NCBI GenBank assembly: GCA_050182275.1
Contig: JBFXCK010000006.1
Span: 1-64,000 of the forward strand
DNA from: JBFXCK01 sp050182275
Lineage (GTDB): Bacteria; Pseudomonadota; Alphaproteobacteria; SHNJ01
DNA: 64,000 bases
Direction: 5' to 3'
Made by a program: the position numbers and the translations under genes. Shown here piece by piece: positions 58,493-64,000 of the stretch. Every line of letters starts with the position of its first letter. Positions within the stretch are counted from its first letter, which is position 1. The notes under the pieces are model-generated. The model saw nothing but the letters and a program-made list of their open reading frames with translations, was not told where the DNA came from and did no database searches.

Positions 58493-58567
58493 GCCCGCCT
58501 AGCTCAGCGGTAGAGCAACCGCCTTGTAAGCGGTAGGTCGGGGGTTCAATCCCCTCGGCGGGCACCA
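58493..58567 (+). tRNA. tRNA-Thr (anticodon TGT)
   Basis: Full cloverleaf: acceptor GCCCGCC with GGCGGGC, D arm in AGCTCAGCGGTAGAGC, anticodon stem ACCGC/GCGGT with loop CTTGTAA (anticodon TGT at 58525-58527), and T arm GGGGGTTCAATCCCC. The discriminator A and CCA end (58565-58567) are encoded. It follows the TadG-like gene and abuts the rlmB stop. Confidence 0.95.
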
Positions 58568-59350
58568 CTAACTATTTCTCCGCAATTCATACAAGGCAAT
58601 CGCGGCGGCGTTGGAAACATTCAGGCTTTCCATCTGACTGCTGATCGGCAATTTGACGATTAAATCGCATGCTTCGCGCGTAAGCCTGCGCATGCCTTCG
58701 CCTTCGGCGCCTAAAATCAAAACCAATTTGCCGCTTAATTGGGCTTCGGCCAAAGTTTGCGGGGCTTCCCCATCCATGCCAACCGCCCAGAAATTCGCCT
58801 CTTTTAATTGTTCGATGGCGCGGTTGATGTTGACGACATGGAGCAGGGGAACAACTTCAAGTCCACCTGATGCCGCCTTGGCCATCGCGGCGCTTAAGGG
58901 CGGGCTGTGGCGGTCTTGCAGAATAACCGCATCGGCATTGAAAGCGGCGGCCGAGCGGATGATGGCGCCCACATTATGCGGATCGGTGACTTGATCTAAA
59001 ACTAACACCAGTGCATTCGGTTTATCGGCTGTCTTTTCAAGAATATCTTCAATCGCGGCGCGCGGTAAAGCTTGCACCTTGGCGGCAATGCCTTGATGCA
59101 CGGCGCCCGGCAATAATTCATCCATGGCGCGGCGGTCTAAAATTTCGGGTTTTAAGGCGGCGGCGGGCAAATCAATTTCGTTGCGCGTTTCCTCGGTCAG
59201 CACCAGGCGGCGCAATTTCCGTTCGGGATTTTGCAAGGCGGCCAGAACCGCGTGTTTGCCGTAAAGCCAATAATCATGGTCGAAGCTGGGAGCAATCTGT
59301 GCTTCCCTGCCGCTCGATTGGCGGTTTGATTTAGGCTTGGAATGGCGCAT
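58568..59350 (-). CDS. rlmB: 23S rRNA (guanosine-2'-O)-methyltransferase RlmB
   Basis: A 260-residue SPOUT methyltransferase. An N-terminal SpoU-substrate-binding domain (residues about 25-100: LYGKHAVLAALQNPERKLRRLVL; LPGAVHQGIAAKVQ) precedes the knot domain with VLDQVTDPHNVGAIIRSAAAFNADAVI, LVLILGAEGEGMRRLTREACD and IPISSQMESLNVSNAAAIALYEL; residues in the last two blocks form the SAM site. The family methylates G2251 of 23S rRNA. The stop directly abuts the 3' end of tRNA-Thr on the other strand. Confidence 0.95.
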   Translation of the reverse strand: MRHSKPKSNRQSSGREAQIAPSFDHDYWLYGKHAVLAALQNPERKLRRLVLTEETRNEIDLPAAALKPEILDRRAMDELLPGAVHQGIAAKVQALPRAAIEDILEKTADKPNALVLVLDQVTDPHNVGAIIRSAAAFNADAVILQDRHSPPLSAAMAKAASGGLEVVPLLHVVNINRAIEQLKEANFWAVGMDGEAPQTLAEAQLSGKLVLILGAEGEGMRRLTREACDLIVKLPISSQMESLNVSNAAAIALYELRRNS

Positions 59351-59465
59351 AAAGGCTGTTTACGGGGAAAATCGGGGCCTGGCAAGGTTATTTCCAGGGG
59401 ATGACAAGCCGGGCAAAGAATGCTACATACCCCCTTCGCAATTCATAGGCTAAAGCTGGCGTCAG

Positions 59466-59492
59466 CCAACCGAAGCCCGAAGGGCGAAGGTT

Positions 59493-59494
<2 letters not shown>
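59466..59494 (+). repeat. Symmetric hairpin abutting tRNA-Tyr
   Basis: CCAACC-GAA-GCCC-GAA-GGGC-GAA-GGTTGG: a 6-base-pair outer and a 4-base-pair inner stem separated by two GAA internal-loop sides, closed by a GAA loop. Its last two bases are the first two of the tRNA. It resembles palindromic repeats found in many bacterial genomes (frequently mistranslated as peptides containing TFALRAS), so I treat it as a repeat element. Confidence 0.7.
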
Positions 59495-59578
<84 letters not shown>

Positions 59579-59588
59579 TTTCTTTACC

Positions 59589-59615
59589 AACCCGCCCATC
59601 ATGGCGGGTTTTTCT
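59589..59615 (+). terminator. Terminator behind tRNA-Tyr
   Basis: An 8-base-pair stem AACCCGCC (59589-59596) with GGCGGGTT (59603-59610), loop CATCAT, then TTTCTTT. It stands 10 bases after the CCA end and would end the tRNA transcript. Confidence 0.85.
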
Positions 59616-59906
59616 TTGCTGAAAACCCCAATTCCCGCGCGGTTTTGCGAAAGCACTGTGTACTGTTAGAGCGCTGGGATGTGCATTTTTCTCTCAGTTT
59701 TGGCGGTTTCTCTCACGCTTTCTGGATACGTTGCGAGTGTGTCGTCGTCGTGAAAGCGCTTTGATTTACAAGGCAAACCGCAAATTGTGTTTGAACACTA
59801 AAAGCGGTTATCGCCACACAAATTTCAAACTTTTTTGCGGAGTCATCGTCGTTTTTTTCGGTGACGGCATACCGGAGGGGAAGAACAAAATAAGGAGGTT
59901 CTTCCC
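59616..59906. other. Non-coding left end of the integrated element
   Basis: No gene is seen between the tRNA-Tyr terminator and the first small gene of the element. The region has an imperfect palindrome GTGTTTGAACAC (59787-59798) and closes with AAGGAGG just before the ATG at 59907. This is where an attachment site and the promoter of the recombinase genes would be expected; I could not find the partner att copy within the window. Confidence 0.5.
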
Positions 59907-60116
59907 ATGGCGATTAGCACCCGCGATCCCGTCGATATGACTGGCCAGGAGCGTATGCAGGAAATCGCGGCCATTTTAGCCGCCTGTGTCCAAAGATTGC
60001 AAAAAAACGAGCAGAAACAATGCGATAAAGCCAATTTCGAGAGAAGTTTGACTGGACTTCAAGGGCGAATGAAGCATTCGTGTGACCACGCTGAGAACCA
60101 GAGTGGAGATGCTTAA
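59907..60116 (+). CDS. Small helical protein of the recombinase module
   Basis: A 69-residue protein, MAISTRDPVDMTGQERM then EIAAILAACVQRLQKNEQK, with AAGGAGG about 9 bases before its ATG. The first half is an amphipathic helix, the rest polar and basic with two Cys. Genes like it stand ahead of DUF2924-recombinase pairs in alphaproteobacterial elements, which suggests a helper of recombination. I know no function for it. Confidence 0.65.
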   Translation: MAISTRDPVDMTGQERMQEIAAILAACVQRLQKNEQKQCDKANFERSLTGLQGRMKHSCDHAENQSGDA

Positions 60117-60117
60117 T

Positions 60118-60615
60118 ATGGCAACGAATGTCCTGGCAGAATATGCTGCCCTGAACGCGATGGAGATTAAAGACCTGCTGGTCGAATGGAACAAGTATTT
60201 CGACCGCCCACCGTCATCGCACAACAACAAAACCTACCTCGTCAATCAGATCATCTATCGCATTCAGGAGCTGACCTACGGCGGCCTGACCCGGCGCACG
60301 ATTGATCGGCTGGAGGCGCTGGCCGAAAGCGAGGTTGCGAACCAGCGCAAGTCAAATCCCAGCCGCCTGGCGGTGGGAACACGGCTGGTGCGGGAGGTCA
60401 AAGGCGTTGAACACCATGTGCAGGTGCTGGCCGATGGGTATGAATATCAGGGTATGAAATACCGCAGCCTTTCGGGCGTGGCTTTTGCCATCACCGGCAC
60501 GCGCTGGAATGGGAACGAGTTTTTTGGCCTCGGCAAAAAGGATGACAGCGAGAAGCGGCCTTACCACCGATCAAGAAAATGGCTGGCAGAGCAAGCCAAA
60601 AAGGCCAAGTTATGA
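60118..60615 (+). CDS. DUF2924 domain protein
   Basis: A 165-residue protein of the DUF2924 family, which is found next to serine recombinases in Alphaproteobacteria. Blocks: LAEYAALNAMEIKDLLVEWNKYFDRPPSSHNNKTYLVNQIIYRIQEL and GTRLVREVKGVEHHVQVLADGYEYQGMKYRSLSGVAFAITGTRWNGNEFFGL. GGAG stands about 10 bases before the ATG at 60118; a GTG at 60082 and an ATG at 60109 are alternatives. Its stop overlaps the recombinase ATG (ATGA). Likely an accessory DNA-binding protein. Confidence 0.85.
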   Translation: MATNVLAEYAALNAMEIKDLLVEWNKYFDRPPSSHNNKTYLVNQIIYRIQELTYGGLTRRTIDRLEALAESEVANQRKSNPSRLAVGTRLVREVKGVEHHVQVLADGYEYQGMKYRSLSGVAFAITGTRWNGNEFFGLGKKDDSEKRPYHRSRKWLAEQAKKAKL

Positions 60616-61979
60616 TCGGCACGAATTTACCAGAAAAGAAAATCCTGCGCTGCGCAATCTATACCCGTGTTTCTGACGACGAAGGGCTGGATCAGGAATT
60701 TAGCTCGCTGGATAATCAGCGTGAAGCTGGCGAATACCATATCAAGGCGCAAGCCCATGCAGGATGGAGGGTGCTGCCGGAGCGTTACGACGATGGCGGA
60801 TATTCAGCCAAGGATTTGCACCGTCCGGCCGCCAAACGCCTCCTGCAGGATATCATGGACGGCAAAATCGACGTTGTGGTCGTTTACAAGATCGACCGGA
60901 TGTCGCGCAATATGTTCGACTTTGTCGACTTAATGAAGTTGTTCGAACAGCACAAGGTTACTTTCGTTTCGGTCACCCAGCATTTTAATACCGAAACGGC
61001 GATGGGGAAACTCATTCTGAATATCCTGCAATCCTTCGCGCAGTTTGAGCGTGAAATGACCGCGGAGCGGATCCGCGATAAATTCGCCGCCTCGAAAATG
61101 AAGGGCATGTGGATGGGAGGGCCGCCGCCGCTGGGCTATGACGTGGTTGAGCGCAAGCTCATCACCAATCCCAAGGAAGCCAAGCTGGTCAACCATATTT
61201 TTGAACGATATGTCGCCTTGAAAAGCACTACCTTGCTCTGTGACGAGCTGAAGCGTGACGGCCACCACACGAAAGCCTATATCAGCCGCAAGGAGCGGCC
61301 TGTCGGCGGGCAAACCTTTGTCACCAACTCTATTCTGACAGTCTTGCGTAACAGGCTTTACGTTGGGGAAGTCCACCACAAGGGCAAATATTACCCTGGC
61401 CAGCACAAGGCCATTGTACAGCGCGCCCTGTTTGAACAGGCGCAGGAAATTCTGAACCAGAATGGCGGTATAAAGCGCAAGCGCACCTGGACGATAAAAT
61501 CGAAAGCCTTGCTGAAGGGATTGCTGGTCTGCGGTGGCTGCGAGGGAATGATGTCGCCTACCCACACGCGCAAGGGCAACAAGCATTATCATTATTACGT
61601 CATGAATTCTTATCGCCGGAATTCTTGCGAAGGCTGCCCCATGGATCGCATCCCTGCCGGCGAGATCGAAGCGGTGGTCAGCAGCCAATTAAAAGCCATA
61701 CTGGCCTCGCCACAGATCGTAGTCGAAACCTGGCGCAAGCTGAAAACACGCAATGCCGCCTATCAGGAAAGCGACCTGCACGATGCCATGCGGGATCTGA
61801 ACAACGTGTGGGATAGCCTAATCCCTGAAGAGCGCAAACGCATCGCCATTCTGCTTATTGACCGCGTGGTCACGCGATCGGATGGAATCGACATTGAATA
61901 CCGCGCCGATGGCTTCGAAACGATCATCGATGATCTGCAGCGGAAGCTGAACGCCAACCAGGAAAGGAGATCAGCCTGA
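60612..61979 (+). CDS. Large serine recombinase (integrase)
   Basis: A 455-residue site-specific recombinase from the ATG at 60612 that overlaps the DUF2924 stop. The resolvase domain holds the nucleophile Ser21 in AIYTRVSDDEGLDQEF, then IDVVVVYKIDRMSRNMFDFVDLM and FNTETAMGKLILNILQSFAQFEREMTAERIRDKF. The recombinase domain (PF07508 type) follows at about 160-280 and a Cys-ribbon at about 300-345 with VCGGCEGMMSP and SCEGCPMDRIP; the C-terminal part is a coiled coil. Integrates or excises the element with no tyrosine integrase needed. Confidence 0.95.
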   Translation: MIGTNLPEKKILRCAIYTRVSDDEGLDQEFSSLDNQREAGEYHIKAQAHAGWRVLPERYDDGGYSAKDLHRPAAKRLLQDIMDGKIDVVVVYKIDRMSRNMFDFVDLMKLFEQHKVTFVSVTQHFNTETAMGKLILNILQSFAQFEREMTAERIRDKFAASKMKGMWMGGPPPLGYDVVERKLITNPKEAKLVNHIFERYVALKSTTLLCDELKRDGHHTKAYISRKERPVGGQTFVTNSILTVLRNRLYVGEVHHKGKYYPGQHKAIVQRALFEQAQEILNQNGGIKRKRTWTIKSKALLKGLLVCGGCEGMMSPTHTRKGNKHYHYYVMNSYRRNSCEGCPMDRIPAGEIEAVVSSQLKAILASPQIVVETWRKLKTRNAAYQESDLHDAMRDLNNVWDSLIPEERKRIAILLIDRVVTRSDGIDIEYRADGFETIIDDLQRKLNANQERRSA

Positions 61980-61981
61980 CA

Positions 61982-62398
61982 ATGAGCCATGTACGAATAG
62001 AAAACAGTAAAATCATCGTCCACGTCCCGCTGAATTTGCGAACGTGGGGCGGCAAGAAAGTTATTGTCGGCCCGCAAGGAAAGGATTTGCGGGCGCTGGA
62101 GCTAGATATCCGCAAGGATGAAAAATTGCTCAAGGCGCTGGGGCGCGCCTATCGTTGGCATGGCTGGATTTTAACAGGCAAATACGCGACCGTGCAGGAA
62201 ATGTCGGAGAGACAGAAAATCAACAAATCCTATATGCAGCGCATGATGCGGATCATGCAGTTGTCGCCCAAGATCGTGGAAGCCATCCTCGACGGCCAGC
62301 AGCCGGAGGGCTTTGCCTTACGGGATATCGAGCAGACCTTTTCGCCGCTTTGGTCTGAGCAGGAAAAGCAATTCGGTTTTACTTTCCCTCCTGCATAA
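61982..62398 (+). CDS. Helix-turn-helix protein of the recombinase module
   Basis: A 138-residue protein with a basic N-terminal beta part (IIVHVPLNLRTWGGKKVIVGPQGKDL) and a helix-turn-helix in EMSERQKINKSYMQRMMRIMQLSPKIVEAILDGQQPEGF, like KorB/ParB-type DNA binders. It starts 2 bases after the recombinase stop. Such genes follow the DUF2924-recombinase pair in many alphaproteobacterial genomes, often annotated as regulators. Its end overlaps the HxlR gene by 20 bases. Confidence 0.85.
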   Translation: MSHVRIENSKIIVHVPLNLRTWGGKKVIVGPQGKDLRALELDIRKDEKLLKALGRAYRWHGWILTGKYATVQEMSERQKINKSYMQRMMRIMQLSPKIVEAILDGQQPEGFALRDIEQTFSPLWSEQEKQFGFTFPPA

Positions 62399-62789
62399 AC
62401 CGCTTTCTAGCGGCTAAAATTCTGTCATGATTCGTGTCTGCCCAATTTATCAATTCCCAAAGAGGTGGCAATAACGACCGTCCCAGCGGCGTCAGGCTGT
62501 ATTCCACGCTAGGTGGTTTGGTGGCATAAACCGTTCGGTCGATCATGCCGTCCATTTCAAGGTCTCGCAGCGCTTGCGTTAAAACTCGCTGGGACATTTC
62601 TGGAATTTCTCTTTTCAATTCCCCGAAGCGCCAGGGACGCAGCGCCAAAGTGATCAAAATCAGGACAATCCACTTGCCGCCAATACGATCAAGCGCATCC
62701 CGATATGGATAAGATTGAGGATTTTGAAACCTCTCTTTCCAGGTACGGCGGCGCTCTTGTAATTTTCTGGTGGCGTCGCTAGTCGGCAC
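62379..62789 (-). CDS. HxlR-family transcriptional regulator
   Basis: A 136-residue winged-helix regulator: DALDRIGGKWIVLILITLALRPWRFGELKREIPEMSQRVLTQALRDLEMDGMIDRTVYATKPPSVEYSLTPLGRSLLPPLWELINWA is the complete HxlR core. The Cys common ahead of the core (CPVxxALDxIGGKW) is replaced by Tyr-Pro-Tyr-Arg, so a redox-type sensing role seems unlikely. It may control the CDF exporter gene that is 62 bases upstream on the same strand. Tail overlaps the element's helix-turn-helix gene. Confidence 0.92.
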   Translation of the reverse strand: MPTSDATRKLQERRRTWKERFQNPQSYPYRDALDRIGGKWIVLILITLALRPWRFGELKREIPEMSQRVLTQALRDLEMDGMIDRTVYATKPPSVEYSLTPLGRSLLPPLWELINWADTNHDRILAARKRFMQEGK

Positions 62790-62851
62790 CTACAATATTC
62801 TCCCCTAAATAATTTTTAATTTTATAAATTTTCCAATCATATAAAGCGCCG

Positions 62852-63760
62852 CTAAGAACAGTTTTCTTTACAATCAACTGTTTCAAATTCGATAGTGGAG
62901 TGCTGGATATTGTGATTAATTAGAAGAGTTTTCAGGCTTGCCTTCACTTCTTCCATGGATTTCAGGTCTGCAATTACAACATGGGCTTCCAAAGCGTTTC
63001 TTTGCTCATCAAGTCGTCTCATATGAACATGATGAACGCTGGAAACACCTTTTAATTGCTGCATATCATGGATGATGGCCTCTGGATTTATACCTTCCGG
63101 CGTACCGTCCATAAGCAAATTCAAAACGGCTGGAAACTCCTTCACGGCCTGCAGCATGACATATGCCGATATGACGAGCGTTATGATCGGATCAACAATC
63201 GTCCACCCGTAAAGCAAAATTAATGCGCCACCGATCATCACGCCTACGGATGAGAGAGCGTCTGCTATGTTATGCAGAAACGCCGCGCGGATATTCTGGC
63301 TTGTTTTGGGTTCCTTCCATGTTAGCGCTGCGGTTGCCGCGTCAATTATCAGAGCAATGCCTGCCACGATGATGACCGTCCAACCCTCAACCGGCTCTGG
63401 CTCGATAAAACGGATAATCGCTTCGGTGCCGAGCCAAAAGCCAATCAGGATAAGAGAAGTCAGATTTATCAGCGCTGCTATGGTTTCTACACGCTGGTAT
63501 CCATAGGTGCGCTTGCTATCCGGCTTTCGTTTGGCAATGCGCCGGGCAATCACGGCAAGCAAAAGAGAAGCGGCATCGCTAAAATTATGCAGAGCGTCGG
63601 CAATCAACGCCAAGCTGCCGGAGAATATCCCGCCTATGATTTGGGCCACTGTAAGTCCGACATTGATAACCACAGCCACGGAAAGTTTAGTATTCGTCAT
63701 GTCACGCGCTGCTTGATGATGATTGTGTCCGTCGTGATTGTGGCCGTGGTTATCGCTCAT
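62852..63760 (-). CDS. Zinc-type cation diffusion facilitator (ZitB/CzcD-like)
   Basis: A 302-residue metal/proton antiporter. It begins with a His-rich cytosolic segment (MSDNHGHNHDGHNHH), then six helices; metal sites are HxxxD in DALHNFSDAASLL and HxxxD in FLHNIADALSSVG, the Zn/Cd pattern. The C-terminal domain (residues about 205-300) ends VDCKENCS with two Cys that could bind metal. With the partial gene upstream and the HxlR regulator it forms the metal-efflux cargo of the element. Confidence 0.94.
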   Translation of the reverse strand: MSDNHGHNHDGHNHHQAARDMTNTKLSVAVVINVGLTVAQIIGGIFSGSLALIADALHNFSDAASLLLAVIARRIAKRKPDSKRTYGYQRVETIAALINLTSLILIGFWLGTEAIIRFIEPEPVEGWTVIIVAGIALIIDAATAALTWKEPKTSQNIRAAFLHNIADALSSVGVMIGGALILLYGWTIVDPIITLVISAYVMLQAVKEFPAVLNLLMDGTPEGINPEAIIHDMQQLKGVSSVHHVHMRRLDEQRNALEAHVVIADLKSMEEVKASLKTLLINHNIQHSTIEFETVDCKENCS

Positions 63761-63782
63761 TTCCGCATCCTTGGGTTAAAAG

Positions 63783-64000
63783 TTACTTGGCGTCTTGAGG
63801 ATAAATTGTTTTGACCAATGCCTTCTGGCTTTCCAGCAGATCAAGAGCTTCGGTTGCGCCAGCGATGTTTTTATCTTCAGCGGCATGATGAAAGCGATCG
63901 ATGGTCTTGTTCAGCTGATCAAGTGCCTTGATCAGCTTTTCGTTGTTTTCCTGCTTCGCTGCATGCGGCTGGTCGTGCAGGACGGCAATGGCAGCCGCCA
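63783..64000 (-). CDS. Partial gene, small helical protein (5' end outside the window)
   Basis: The last 72 codons of a minus-strand gene that enters from the right edge and ends 22 bases upstream of the CDF gene. Residues read AAAIAVLHDQPHAAKQENN, KLIKALDQLNKTIDRFHHA, EDKNIAGATEALDLLESQK and ALVKTIYPQDAK: an all-helical, charged protein with several His. It looks like the tail of a small periplasmic or cytosolic helical-bundle protein of metal resistance loci, but I cannot name it. Confidence 0.65.
   Translation of the reverse strand, partial: AAAIAVLHDQPHAAKQENNEKLIKALDQLNKTIDRFHHAAEDKNIAGATEALDLLESQKALVKTIYPQDAK

Larger units (their letters stand above)
59579..64000. mobile_element. Integrated element next to tRNA-Tyr, left part; right end outside the window
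   Basis: Directly behind tRNA-Tyr, codon choice changes (more CTG, ATC, GCC, less TTG) and the genes are typical of a mobile element: a small helical protein, a DUF2924 protein, a large serine recombinase and a helix-turn-helix protein, followed by an HxlR regulator, a zinc-type exporter and a partial gene as probable cargo. No repeat of the tRNA 3' end was found up to 64000, so its right border lies further on or another att is used. Confidence 0.65.

Noticed and set aside
60930..61688. 252-codon minus-strand frame opposite the recombinase
   Set aside because: The recombinase on the plus strand has complete catalytic and zinc-ribbon motifs; the reverse frame has none.

Overview
The window is a chromosomal stretch of an alphaproteobacterium of moderate GC content (genus not determined). 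This rests on the bc1 operon petABC, the rplY-pth-ychF run, the lgt/MidA/pgeF cluster followed by a UbiK-YbjN-proC run, RpoH next to an RluD-type enzyme, phasin, a 17-kDa-antigen-type lipoprotein, and a Caulobacter-type (cpa/tad) Flp pilus locus. Most of it is dense core genome, with genes often overlapping by 4 bases (ATGA) or meeting head to tail.

Layout. 1-2.9 kb: 5' part of trmL, then the complete cytochrome bc1 complex. 2.9-10.6 kb, mostly minus strand: ychF, pth, rplY, one AT-rich orphan gene, prs, pgeF, a MidA-like methyltransferase, lgt, hldD. 10.7-13.4 kb, plus strand: UbiK-like, YbjN-like, proC, a TetR-C-like protein and a phasin, closed by a clear terminator. 13.4-17.9 kb, minus: an EnvZ/OmpR-type two-component pair coupled to pgsA and uvrC. 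18.3-21.9 kb: Kef-type antiporter, rpoH, rluD and a 36-residue membrane peptide. 22-26 kb: a polar amino-acid-type ABC transporter with one ATPase, one permease and three tandem paralogous binding proteins. 26-31 kb: transglutaminase-like protein, double cold-shock protein, cyclophilin, CcmF with a miniature CcmI-like partner. 31-38 kb: HDAC-like hydrolase, xseB-ispA-tlyA, sppA, fabI, a DnaJ-type co-chaperone, a glycine-zipper lipoprotein. 38-44.3 kb: pdxH-CDF transporter-SDR-NTF2-like run converging on a cfa-DUF1365-FAD oxidoreductase operon (probable membrane lipid modification). 44.5-45.5 kb: secreted fasciclin-domain protein and a small membrane ORF.

45.4-58.4 kb is a complete Flp (tight adherence) pilus locus: pilin, prepilin peptidase, CpaB, secretin, CpaD, CpaE, ATPase CpaF, TadB, TadC, TadD, two TadE-like minor pilins and a TadG-like von Willebrand protein divergent from the pilin gene. 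It has two unusual points: a duplicated N-terminal helical domain in the ATPase, and EF-hand-like acidic loops in one minor pilin.

58.5-64 kb: tRNA-Thr, rlmB, tRNA-Tyr, and then, directly behind tRNA-Tyr, a region of different codon use. That region holds a large serine recombinase with its usual small companions (a DUF2924 protein and a helix-turn-helix protein), an HxlR regulator, a zinc-type CDF exporter and a partial gene. I read it as the left part of an integrated element carrying metal-efflux cargo that continues past the window.

I found no convincing wholly new system. The best candidates for a second look are the CpaF domain duplication, the calcium-loop minor pilin, the triple binding-protein transporter, the symmetric hairpin abutting tRNA-Tyr, and the small membrane ORFs.
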